From an uncultured Anaerococcus sp. (GTDB lineage: Bacteria; Bacillota; Clostridia; Tissierellales; Peptoniphilaceae), in NCBI GenBank assembly GCA_902465755.1, contig CABQOK010000071.1, positions 1 through 7,049 on the forward strand: 7,049 nucleotides of DNA, given 5' to 3'. The translations under genes and the position numbers were made by a program. This document shows, piece after piece, positions 1-6,306 of this stretch; within the stretch, counting starts at the first letter, position 1; the number at the start of each line of letters is the position of its first letter. The notes beneath the pieces are model-generated. The model did no database searches, was not told where the DNA came from, and worked only from the letters and a program-made list of their open reading frames with translations.

Positions 1-271
1 TGGCTTCTTACAACAAAATGCTTACAATGATATAGATAAGTATGTTCCGCTTGAAAAACAAGTTAAGATGCTCGACATAATTTATAATTATTACCAAAAG
101 AGTAAAGCAGCTATTAGTGATGGTCTTAGCCATAAGGCTATATTTGATCCAAATCTTATTAATGAGATTACTCAAATGAAATATAATATTAAAAATGACG
201 AGTTGGATAATTTTATTGATCTTAATTCAAAGATCAACAATCATTTTGTAAGTGTGAAGGAAGGTTTATAG
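1..271 (+). CDS. ntpA: V-type ATP synthase/ATPase subunit A, C-terminal end (partial)
   Basis: This is the last 89 codons of a gene that begins before the window; the reading frame starts at base 2 and ends with TAG at 269-271. Subunit A is the catalytic, nucleotide-hydrolysing subunit of the cytoplasmic V1 head, alternating with subunit B in the A3B3 ring. The visible part is the helical C-terminal domain. It opens with GFLQQNAYNDIDKYVPLEKQ, which matches the family's characteristic FLQQNAFD...LEKQ...ML segment. The P-loop and nucleotide-binding core lie upstream and cannot be seen. The stop codon abuts the next start codon (272), and a GAAGGAAGG ribosome-binding site for ntpB lies inside the last codons. 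The gene order A-B-D is that of bacterial V-ATPase (ntp) operons. The assignment is supported by both motif and neighbours. Confidence 0.93.
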   Translation, partial: GFLQQNAYNDIDKYVPLEKQVKMLDIIYNYYQKSKAAISDGLSHKAIFDPNLINEITQMKYNIKNDELDNFIDLNSKINNHFVSVKEGL

Positions 272-1630
272 ATGAGAAAAGAATATACTAAGATTAGAAA
301 AATTGAATCATCTATGATTGAAATAGAAAAAGTTACAGATGTAGCCTACAAGGCAGTAGTTTCTGTTCACGCTTTGGGGATGGACTTTGTAGGTCAAGTT
401 GTAAAAATCGATACTGTAACTATTGAAGTTTTTGGTAATACAGAAGAGTTTTCCTTAAATGACATAGTAGTGAGTTTTCATGAAAAACCTTTAGAGATTC
501 CTCTCGATGAATCAATACTTGGTAGGAGCTTTAACGGAATAGGAGAACCAATAGACAATGGTGGAGATATCTATTCTGATGATAAGTATTCAGTAGAGGG
601 ACTTCCACTAAATCCTGTAGCACGTGAGTACCCAAGAGACTTCATCCAAACAGGAATATCTTCAATTGATACTCTAACAACCCTTATCCGTGGACAAAAG
701 CTACCGATATTTTCTGGATCTGGTCTTTCACACAACGAGATTGCAGCTCAAATTGTAAGACAAGCTAAGCTTAAGACAGATGAGAACTTTTGCTTTGTTT
801 TTGCCGCTATGGGGATTAAGAAAGACGAAGCAATGTTTTTTGAAGATGCCTTCAACAAGGCAGGAGTTCGTGATAAGGTTGTAATGTATCAAAACCTTGC
901 TGACTCTCCAATAATGGAAAGACTTGTCGCTCCTAAATGTGCCCTAACAGCAGCAGAATATTTAGCTTACAAGAAGGGCTATCACGTACTTGTTATAGTC
1001 ACTGATATGACATCTTATTCAGAAGCTCTACGTGAAGTTTCATCTATAAGGGGAGAGGTTCCTTCAAGGAAGGGCTATCCTGGATATCTTTACTCAGACC
1101 TTGCTTCTTTATATGAAAGAGCAGGCATGATTGAGGGAGTTAAGGGATCTGTAACACTTATTCCAATACTTACCATGCCTAATGATGATATAACCCACCC
1201 TGTGGCCGACCTTACAGGTTATATAACAGAGGGACAAATTGTAATTGACAGATCTCTGTCTAATAAGGGAATCTATCCTCCAATAAACGTACTTCCTTCC
1301 TTATCAAGGCTTATGAAGGACGGTATAGGTGAGGGCTATACAAGGGCTGACCACGAAGATCTAATGAACCAACTTTATGAATCATATTCTAAGGTTCAAG
1401 ATGTTAGAAATATTTCTCAAATTGTTGGTGAAGATGATTTGTCTGATGTTGATAAGAAATATTTACTTTTCGGAGATGAATTCGAAAGAAGATTCTTAGC
1501 CCAAGATAAGGATGAAAATAGGGAACTCGATGAATCTCTAGATTTAGGTTGGGAAATTCTTAAAATCCTTCCAAGAAATGAGCTTCACAGAGTTTCTAAA
1601 GAGAATCTAGATAAGTTTATAGGTGAATAG
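272..1630 (+). CDS. ntpB: V-type ATP synthase/ATPase subunit B
   Basis: This is the 452-residue non-catalytic B subunit of the V1 head, a normal length for the family. It forms the A3B3 hexamer with subunit A and contributes to the nucleotide-binding interfaces. An N-terminal beta-barrel is followed by the ATPase-like core. [19 protein letters not shown] (115-133) is a family signature. At the P-loop position the protein has [12 protein letters not shown] (145-156), with no GKT/S, as expected for B rather than A. The segment [19 protein letters not shown] (239-257) is the Walker B-like region, and [13 protein letters not shown] (343-355) carries Arg346, probably the arginine finger reaching into the A-subunit site. 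The ATG at 272 directly follows the ntpA stop and has GGAAGG at suitable spacing. The gene is intact and is translated as part of the ntpA-ntpB-ntpD run. Confidence 0.96.
   Translation: MRKEYTKIRKIESSMIEIEKVTDVAYKAVVSVHALGMDFVGQVVKIDTVTIEVFGNTEEFSLNDIVVSFHEKPLEIPLDESILGRSFNGIGEPIDNGGDIYSDDKYSVEGLPLNPVAREYPRDFIQTGISSIDTLTTLIRGQKLPIFSGSGLSHNEIAAQIVRQAKLKTDENFCFVFAAMGIKKDEAMFFEDAFNKAGVRDKVVMYQNLADSPIMERLVAPKCALTAAEYLAYKKGYHVLVIVTDMTSYSEALREVSSIRGEVPSRKGYPGYLYSDLASLYERAGMIEGVKGSVTLIPILTMPNDDITHPVADLTGYITEGQIVIDRSLSNKGIYPPINVLPSLSRLMKDGIGEGYTRADHEDLMNQLYESYSKVQDVRNISQIVGEDDLSDVDKKYLLFGDEFERRFLAQDKDENRELDESLDLGWEILKILPRNELHRVSKENLDKFIGE
1621..1625 (+). promoter_or_regulatory. Ribosome-binding site deciding the ntpD start
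   Basis: AGGTG lies inside the last codons of ntpB, six bases before the ATG at 1632. It favours that ATG over the in-frame GTG at 1623, which is itself part of this motif. Its position suggests that ntpD translation is coupled to termination of ntpB. Confidence 0.6.
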
Positions 1631-1631
1631 T

Positions 1632-2270
1632 ATGCAAACGAATAATGTTGCAGCTACAAAGGCCAATCTAATCAAGGCAAAAGAAGAACTAAATCTCTTA
1701 GAGGGTGGATACGACATACTCGATAAGAAGAGAAAGGCCTTGATTGGAGCTTATGATTCCAAGATAAAAGAACGTAATGATTTAAATGAAAAGGTAAATG
1801 AGACGATCAAAAAGGTCAGCCATGATTTCAAAAAAGTCTTGGTAAGCATTGGTGAATCGGATCTTGATTCCATATCAAAGACTGTGCCAATAGATAACAG
1901 CATTAGCTTAAAAGTTGATAAGTTCATGCAGACAGAAATATCTGAAATTCACTTTGAAGATGTTAAGCTTAACTTATCCTATTCATTTTATGAAACTAAT
2001 GCTGGTTTTGATGAGGCTATACTTTCTTTTAATAAGCTAAGATCTAAGATTTTTAAGCTTGCTGAGCTTGATACTACAATTAATTCTTTGGATAGAGAGA
2101 TTAAAAAGACAAGCAAGAAAGTAAATAGTTTGGATAAGGTACAAATTCCAAAATACAAGGAAATGATCAAGACCATATCTCAAAGCATAGAGGAGAAGGA
2201 AAGAGAAGAATTCTCTAAGACCAAGATTGTCAAAGAAAATAAAATTAAAAAAGAAGAATCTAAAAAATAG
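1632..2270 (+). CDS. ntpD: V-type ATP synthase/ATPase subunit D
   Basis: This is subunit D of the V-type ATPase, the central rotor shaft that turns inside the A3B3 ring and couples ATP turnover to the membrane rotor. From the ATG at 1632 it is 212 residues, typical of the family. The N-terminal VAATKANLIKAKEELNLLEG followed by GYDILDKKRKAL matches the conserved subunit D start (PTK.NLL.LK..L..A..GY.LLD.KR..L). The rest is heptad-rich and charged, consistent with the two long coiled-coil helices. The C-terminus is strongly lysine/glutamate rich. A GTG at 1623 could extend the frame by three residues, but AGGTG at 1621-1625 is a well-spaced Shine-Dalgarno for the ATG and nothing comparable precedes the GTG. 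The gene is the last of the plus-strand operon, and its stop codon sits within the terminator stem. Confidence 0.94.
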   Translation: MQTNNVAATKANLIKAKEELNLLEGGYDILDKKRKALIGAYDSKIKERNDLNEKVNETIKKVSHDFKKVLVSIGESDLDSISKTVPIDNSISLKVDKFMQTEISEIHFEDVKLNLSYSFYETNAGFDEAILSFNKLRSKIFKLAELDTTINSLDREIKKTSKKVNSLDKVQIPKYKEMIKTISQSIEEKEREEFSKTKIVKENKIKKEESKK

Positions 2271-2296
2271 CACCGGTATTAATCGGCGCTATTTTT
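2263..2296. terminator. Bidirectional rho-independent terminator between ntpD and scfB
   Basis: The arms AAAAATAGC (2263-2271) and GCTATTTTT (2288-2296) pair perfectly. After one A-C mismatch they continue as CCG/CGG (2273-2275 and 2284-2286) around an 8-base loop. The T-run at 2292-2296 serves the plus strand and the A-run at 2262-2267 serves the minus strand, so one hairpin ends both convergent units. The ntpD stop codon (2268-2270) is within the left arm, and the scfB stop (2297-2299) abuts the right arm. Confidence 0.85.
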
Positions 2297-3679
2297 CTAT
2301 GCAAATTCTTTTTCGGATTCTTTCATATATTCATATATTTTAACAGCAATTGCCATCTCTATTCTTTTTCTAAAAAGTTTACAAGAATATTCATGGATAT
2401 TATTTATATCTCCTGTAGCATTGTAGGAGTTGGCAGCACATCCGCCAGAGCAATACATATTTGCCCAACATGACCTACATTCATTTTTGGAATAACAGTT
2501 ACAAGTTTTAAATTGATTTACCAAGTCCTTGTTTTGGATTCCATCATTTATATTTCCGATAATAAAATCAGGATTTCCTACGAATTGATGGCAAGGGTAG
2601 AGCTCTCCTGTTGGAGTAACAGCCATATATTCAGTTCCTGACCCACAACCAGAGATTCTCTTGTGGACGCAAGGTCCATTTTCTAAATCAATCATGTAAT
2701 GGTAGAAGATAAAATCTTCATTCTTATCAATTTTTTCCATTAACATATCTGCAAGTTTTTCGTACTCGCTGTAGATTTTATCTAAATGTTCTTCTTTTAA
2801 GGCATAAGGCTCATCAGACTTTCCTACGACTGGCTCAAGGGAAGTTCTAGTAAAGCCTAGGTCAAGATATGTTTTCAAATCTTCTGTAAAATCAAGATTA
2901 TTTGCTGTGAAAGTTCCCCTCATGTAGTATTCCTTATCGCCACGTTTTTTAACGAAGTTTTGGAATTTTGGAACTATGGCATCGAAGGAGCCCTTACCGT
3001 TTAAGGTCTTTCTGAATTGGTCGTGCTTTTCCTTCCTTCCATCGAGGGATAGGACCACATTTTTCATATTTTCATTCAAATAGTCTATGACTTCATCGTC
3101 CAGGAGAAGACCGTTTGTAGTAAGAGTGAAATTAAAATGCTTATTAAATTCTTCTTCTTTATTTCTTGCATAATCAACAGTTTCTTTTACTAGGTCGAAG
3201 TTTAAGAGAGGCTCTCCACCAAAGAAGTCTATGTCCAAGTTGTAGTGGCTACCGGAATTTGCCAAAAGAAAGTCAATAGCTTTTTTGGCCACATCGATTG
3301 TCATAATAGCATCTGGACCGGAATATTTTCCACCTTTTGCAAAACAATATTCACATGATAGATTGCAAGTATGAGCGACGTTTAAGCAGAGGGCCTTGAT
3401 TGTCGTCGGTCTATTAGTAATATCAATCGAAAGGTCTTCGTATATGTCGTCAGTAAAGAGAAGTCCTTCGTTTTCTAGTTCTTCTACCTCAGTATAGGCT
3501 TCTTCAAATTGGTCATCCCTAATTTCATATTTTTCGATTATTTCTTTTTTAATATTATTTTTGTCTTTAGTCTCGTATTTTTCGATAATATCATAGGTCA
3601 CATCATCTACTGCGTGGACGGAACCGCTATATATATCTAAAACAATATTAAAGCCTTTAGCCTTGTATTGATGAATCAT
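2297..3679 (-). CDS. scfB: SCIFF peptide radical SAM/SPASM maturase
   Basis: This 460-residue radical SAM enzyme very likely installs thioether crosslinks from cysteines in the SCIFF peptide encoded just upstream. Residues 1 to about 85 resemble the N-terminal leader-binding (RRE-like) region of such maturases. The radical SAM core has the CxxxCxxC cluster motif at Cys105, Cys109 and Cys112 (CNLSCEYC), GGEP at 154-157 for SAM binding, and TTNG at 187-190. The C-terminal SPASM domain has ten cysteines (337, 345, 363, 393, 395, 401, 404, 410, 414, 433), including CRSCWANMYCSGGC, enough for two auxiliary 4Fe-4S clusters. The ATG at 3679 is preceded by AAGGAG five bases away. Length, domain order and the adjacent six-Cys gene match the TIGR03974-type maturase (characterised examples: CteB, Tte1186). 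Identity of the product crosslinks is inference from those relatives. The enzyme is expected to be cytoplasmic and oxygen-sensitive. Confidence 0.93.
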   Translation of the reverse strand: MIHQYKAKGFNIVLDIYSGSVHAVDDVTYDIIEKYETKDKNNIKKEIIEKYEIRDDQFEEAYTEVEELENEGLLFTDDIYEDLSIDITNRPTTIKALCLNVAHTCNLSCEYCFAKGGKYSGPDAIMTIDVAKKAIDFLLANSGSHYNLDIDFFGGEPLLNFDLVKETVDYARNKEEEFNKHFNFTLTTNGLLLDDEVIDYLNENMKNVVLSLDGRKEKHDQFRKTLNGKGSFDAIVPKFQNFVKKRGDKEYYMRGTFTANNLDFTEDLKTYLDLGFTRTSLEPVVGKSDEPYALKEEHLDKIYSEYEKLADMLMEKIDKNEDFIFYHYMIDLENGPCVHKRISGCGSGTEYMAVTPTGELYPCHQFVGNPDFIIGNINDGIQNKDLVNQFKTCNCYSKNECRSCWANMYCSGGCAANSYNATGDINNIHEYSCKLFRKRIEMAIAVKIYEYMKESEKEFA

Positions 3680-3696
3680 TATTACTCCTTATATTT

Positions 3697-3724
3697 ACTA
3701 TAGTGTTTTACTAGGAATTGAGAA
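3697..3724 (-). promoter_or_regulatory. Weak candidate promoter for scfB
   Basis: Read on the minus strand, TTCTCA (3719-3724) and TATAGT (3697-3702) are 16 bases apart and lie just downstream of the scfA terminator. Both boxes are imperfect, and the -35 overlaps one arm of an inverted repeat. The promoter would let scfB be transcribed independently of scfA. It could also be chance in AT-rich sequence; low confidence. Confidence 0.25.
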
Positions 3725-3743
3725 TAATCTAACAAAATTCCTA
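3712..3743 (-). repeat. 8-bp perfect inverted repeat ahead of scfB
   Basis: TAGGAATT (3712-3719) and AATTCCTA (3736-3743) are perfect inverted copies separated by 16 bases. They lie between the scfA terminator and the scfB ribosome-binding site. On the minus-strand transcript they can form a second hairpin, but no T-run follows, so it is not a terminator. It might be a protein-binding site, an RNA-stabilising or processing hairpin, or chance. Confidence 0.45.
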
Positions 3744-3747
3744 CAAT

Positions 3748-3779
3748 AAAAAACTTATCTAAGAATTATCCTAGATAAG
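3748..3779 (-). terminator. Rho-independent terminator/attenuator between scfA and scfB
   Basis: On the minus strand an 8-bp stem is formed by CTTATCTA (3772-3779) and TAGATAAG (3754-3761) around a 10-base loop, followed at once by TTTTTT (3748-3753). It begins 10 bases after the scfA stop codon. The stem is AT-rich, so termination is probably partial. This fits abundant short scfA mRNA with limited read-through into the enzyme gene, an arrangement common in RiPP precursor/enzyme pairs. Confidence 0.75.
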
Positions 3780-3789
3780 CTAAAAACAA

Positions 3790-3939
3790 TTATTTATTTT
3801 TTTTGCTAACACATTCCTGATTAGCTACACCACAACTGGTCTTGCATGCTGATTGGCAAGATGTTTGACATTCACCGCAACCACCATGTTTTTTGCTCTT
3901 GTGGAGATTTCTAGTATTTAAAGTTACAATTCTTTTCAT
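3790..3939 (-). CDS. scfA: SCIFF (six-cysteine) ranthipeptide precursor
   Basis: This 49-residue peptide has exactly six cysteines, at positions 21, 24, 28, 32, 36 and 43, in the pattern CGECQTSCQSACKTSC followed by a last Cys six residues on. This is the hallmark of the SCIFF family (six Cys in forty-five residues, TIGR03973). The first 20 residues (starting MKRIVTLNTRNL) form the conserved leader recognised by the maturase, and the cysteine-rich remainder is the core. ScfB, encoded immediately downstream, is expected to form thioether links from Cys sulfur to acceptor residues. AAAGGAG lies nine bases before the ATG and a strong promoter lies upstream. Residue 37, which is the Thr crosslinked to Cys32 in CteA as I recall it, is Gly here. 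No exporter or protease gene is nearby. Proposed roles in relatives include signalling; the role here is unknown. Confidence 0.95.
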   Translation of the reverse strand: MKRIVTLNTRNLHKSKKHGGCGECQTSCQSACKTSCGVANQECVSKKNK

Positions 3940-3964
3940 ATGTATATTCTCCTTTACTTCCTTT

Positions 3965-3993
3965 ATAATAACAGTTTTTTAATTATTTGTCAA
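3965..3993 (-). promoter_or_regulatory. Sigma-A type promoter of scfA
   Basis: On the minus strand a perfect -35 TTGACA (3988-3993) is followed after exactly 17 bases by TATTAT (3965-3970), which matches TATAAT in five of six positions. The -10 box is 25 bases upstream of the scfA ATG. The -35 hexamer falls within the Ile-Asp-Lys codons and the stop region at the very end of the upstream decarboxylase gene, so coding and promoter functions share these bases. Confidence 0.8.
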
Positions 3994-5320
3994 TTAAGAC
4001 GGGAATATATTCATCCTTAATGTTTAAATGGATATTATTGTCTAACATATAATGAAAAGTAGATAGAATATCTGCATCAATTATCTCTCCAGGAGCTATT
4101 ATTGGACTACCTGGAGGATAGGCGTAAACAAATTCTCCTGCAAGCTGTCCAATAGAATTTTCTAGCTTAACATTTTTTTTCTTATAATATATTGCTTCAT
4201 ATACTTCCAATTTCTTTTGAGGGATTGGTAAATCTAATCTATAAGATTTATTTTCTTCTTTTAATAATCCATCAATCCTTTTAAGAGATTTTTTCAGTCT
4301 ATAGAATCCTTCTTTAGTATCGAATATTGTAGAAATTAATAGGGCGTAGTCAGGATAGGACATTTCTATTTCGATTTTATCTTCTCTAAGAAGTTTTTCT
4401 AAATCACTTCCACTAATATTTGTGTTTTTAGTCGATATTAGAAGCTTAGTTCTATCTTTTCTAGGGTCATCTATTAGTTCTAAGTTATCTAGCTTTAATT
4501 TATACAAATCTTCTATATTATCTTCAAGTTCTTTATAAAGACTGTCAAATCTTTCAAATCTTCCTATCATTTCATCAATTGATTGTAAAATAACATATGA
4601 GGGTGAAGATGTCTGAAATATAGCCATATTTCTTTTTATCTCATCAAAATACTCCATATCATTAATTAGGACAGCTGCAGAAGGAGTTAGGGCAGATAAG
4701 TTCTTATGAAAGGATGTAATTGCCACATCAAATGAATTATCATAGAGATTCGTCAGTGGCAAGTGACTTCCATGTGCCATATCGAGGATAAGCTTGGTCT
4801 TATTTTCTCTACAGAGTTTATATATTTTGTTAAGGTCAAGGATATATCCCTCATAGGAAGGGGAAGTCAATACTAGGGCCTGGTAGTTTTTTTCTTTTAA
4901 TTTCTCTTTCAGATCCTCATAATCTATATCTTTTATGGCTAATTGATTATCAGTTACTATATTTATATATGAAACACTAAGTGAATTTAATTCACAGGCA
5001 TTGTAGACTGATTTATGTGAAGATCTCTGGATTAAGATATTCTTATTATCCTTACACAAAGCTCTGATTGTTGAAAGAATCCCACAGGTCGATCCATTTG
5101 TAGATATAATAGCTTCCTTTACTTCGTAAATTTGGGATAATTTATTTTCCATGCTTAAAAAAATATCTTCTGGATCATTTAAATTATCGAAGCCATAGAT
5201 TTCAGTAAGATCTCTCTTATATGGAAGGTCTGATCTTAGTACTTTGCTTCTCTTAGAACCTGGCATATGAAAAGGATAATATCCTTCTTTTAAATATAAA
5301 TCTAATTTGTCATTTAACAT
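3983..5320 (-). CDS. Orn/Lys/Arg decarboxylase-family PLP enzyme
   Basis: This is a 445-residue fold-type I PLP enzyme of the short Orn/Lys/Arg decarboxylase group (YaaO/SpeA-like), which decarboxylates a basic amino acid to a polyamine or diamine. Numbered from the ATG at 5320, PFHMPGSKRS near the N-terminus matches the family's PFHTPGHK opening. STNGST (about 73-78) contacts the cofactor phosphate, LDMAHGSHLP carries Asp180 facing the pyridine nitrogen, and SFHKNLSALTPSA carries the PLP lysine, Lys206. GEFVYAYPPGSPIIAPGE near 396-413 is the conserved C-terminal segment. An ATG at 5335 would add five residues but has AAGG only one base away. The chosen ATG has AGAGG at five bases. Which amino acid is used cannot be read from sequence; arginine, lysine and ornithine are all possible. 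No terminator separates it from scfA, so some transcripts probably continue into scfA. Confidence 0.87.
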   Translation of the reverse strand: MLNDKLDLYLKEGYYPFHMPGSKRSKVLRSDLPYKRDLTEIYGFDNLNDPEDIFLSMENKLSQIYEVKEAIISTNGSTCGILSTIRALCKDNKNILIQRSSHKSVYNACELNSLSVSYINIVTDNQLAIKDIDYEDLKEKLKEKNYQALVLTSPSYEGYILDLNKIYKLCRENKTKLILDMAHGSHLPLTNLYDNSFDVAITSFHKNLSALTPSAAVLINDMEYFDEIKRNMAIFQTSSPSYVILQSIDEMIGRFERFDSLYKELEDNIEDLYKLKLDNLELIDDPRKDRTKLLISTKNTNISGSDLEKLLREDKIEIEMSYPDYALLISTIFDTKEGFYRLKKSLKRIDGLLKEENKSYRLDLPIPQKKLEVYEAIYYKKKNVKLENSIGQLAGEFVYAYPPGSPIIAPGEIIDADILSTFHYMLDNNIHLNIKDEYIPVLIDK

Positions 5321-5325
5321 AATTA

Positions 5326-5330
5326 CCTCT
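5326..5330 (-). promoter_or_regulatory. Ribosome-binding site deciding the decarboxylase start
   Basis: On the minus strand AGAGG lies five bases before the ATG at 5320. The alternative ATG at 5335 is preceded by AAGG with a one-base gap, which is too close for normal initiation. This site supports the shorter, 445-residue protein. Confidence 0.55.
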
Positions 5331-5385
5331 TCCATACCTTACTATTTATTTATGAAAGGACCATTTTAATTTGCATAAAAAAGCA

Positions 5386-5391
5386 TATAAT
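5386..5391 (+). promoter_or_regulatory. Candidate -10 box of the LCP gene
   Basis: A perfect TATAAT lies 17 bases before the ATG at 5409, within the 88-bp divergent gap between the decarboxylase and LCP genes. The region 16-18 bases upstream (around 5362-5369) is T-rich but has no good -35 match. The short distance would give a very short leader that still holds AGGAG (5398-5402). No convincing promoter for the divergent decarboxylase could be picked out in the same gap. Confidence 0.45.
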
Positions 5392-5408
5392 CTTATTAGG
5401 AGATTAAT

Positions 5409-6266
5409 ATGGAAAAAGGTTTTAAAAATATTCTTAAGTCTATACTTATATTTTTGATGTTTGTAGTTCTATTCAGCGCTATAATTCTAGTTATTAATTT
5501 TGTCAAAAATGATAATGACGATAGTATATCTGGAAATGGAGATGAATTTCTCTTTCTTCTTGCTGGAGTAGATAGTACTGGGGAAGAGACAGGAACGAGG
5601 ACCGATACACTGATGCTAGTTAAGGCGAATGTAGATGAAAAGTCTATCGATTTAATTTCTATTCCTAGAGATAGCAAGGTCGAAATTAATGGATATATGG
5701 ATAAAATAAATGCTGCCCACTCTTACGGGGGCATAGATTTGACTATGCAGACGATAAGAGATTTCTTGGGAATTAATCTAACCTATTATTGTGTAATTCC
5801 CTTTGAGGCTGTTGTTGAAGGAATAGATGCTATAGGAGGAATAGATATTGAAGTCGACGAATATGTGGCAAGTGCTATGGATATAAGCCCTGGAACTCAT
5901 AACTTTACGGGAGAAGAAGCATTAAACTATGTTAGATTCAGGAAGGGTTATGAAAATGCAGACCTCGGTAGGATTTCAACCCAACAAGACTTTATGATGC
6001 AATTCATAAATGAGATGACTAAGCCAAAAAATTTGCCTAAGCTTCCTATTGCTTACTTGGCTATGCAAGATAAGATTAAGACAAATATAAAATTCTCTAA
6101 GCTTTCCCAACTTGCTTTTTCGTTTAGATCCTTAGATAAGTCAGATATTGATATGGTTAGGCTAGAAGGTTTCGTGACCTATGAAGATGATACAAGCTAC
6201 TTTGAAGTCTATGATGAGTCGATTGAAGAAATAAGAAGCGATTATCTATATAACTTTGCTTATTAG
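5409..6266 (+). CDS. LytR-CpsA-Psr (LCP) family cell-wall polymer ligase
   Basis: This 285-residue membrane-anchored protein of the LCP family attaches undecaprenyl-linked wall polymers (teichoic acids, capsule or similar) to peptidoglycan outside the cell. A short basic N-terminus is followed by one membrane segment at about residues 11-32 (SILIFLMFVVLFSAIILVIN), giving an N-in/C-out anchor. The extracellular LCP domain shows the family residues in order: RTDTLML (64-70, with Arg64 and Asp66), SIPRDS (84-89), KINAAHSYGG (99-108), an RFR near 176-178, and DLGRISTQQ (185-193). These bind the pyrophosphate of the polyprenyl donor. AGGAG lies six bases before the ATG. The protein has only the LCP domain, with no C-terminal LytR extension. 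No terminator follows, so it may be co-transcribed with apt. The polymer transferred is not known. Confidence 0.93.
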   Translation: MEKGFKNILKSILIFLMFVVLFSAIILVINFVKNDNDDSISGNGDEFLFLLAGVDSTGEETGTRTDTLMLVKANVDEKSIDLISIPRDSKVEINGYMDKINAAHSYGGIDLTMQTIRDFLGINLTYYCVIPFEAVVEGIDAIGGIDIEVDEYVASAMDISPGTHNFTGEEALNYVRFRKGYENADLGRISTQQDFMMQFINEMTKPKNLPKLPIAYLAMQDKIKTNIKFSKLSQLAFSFRSLDKSDIDMVRLEGFVTYEDDTSYFEVYDESIEEIRSDYLYNFAY

Positions 6267-6284
6267 GGTATTATATTATATAGA
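6256..6284 (+). promoter_or_regulatory. Weak candidate promoter for apt
   Basis: TTGCTT (6256-6261), inside the last LCP codons, and TATAGA (6279-6284) are 17 bases apart; each matches its consensus in four of six positions. It could drive apt independently of the LCP gene. Several overlapping TATA-like choices exist here, so the exact boxes are uncertain. Confidence 0.3.
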
Positions 6285-6306
6285 GATTTTATGAGTGGAG
6301 GAATAA

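Noticed and set aside
416..760. Reading ntpB as the catalytic ATPase subunit
   Set aside because: The P-loop position has SGSGLSHNE without GKT/S, and the length and N-terminus match subunit B.
1988..2273. Open frames on the minus strand opposite ntpD
   Set aside because: They are antisense to a well-supported gene, have phenylalanine/leucine-rich translations typical of the complement of lysine-rich coding sequence, and lack a recognisable start context or domain.
5371..5388. Repeated GCATA around an A-run in the divergent gap, as a possible operator
   Set aside because: It is a short direct repeat (GCATA, two copies) in AT-rich sequence, is not palindromic, and matches no operator I know.
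5321..5408. A promoter for the decarboxylase in the divergent gap
   Set aside because: Several AT-rich hexamers can be picked on the minus strand, but none combines acceptable -35 and -10 boxes at normal spacing.
5396..5677. Open frame on the minus strand opposite the start of the LCP gene
   Set aside because: It overlaps the clear LCP gene and its membrane segment, and its serine/isoleucine-rich translation resembles no known protein.
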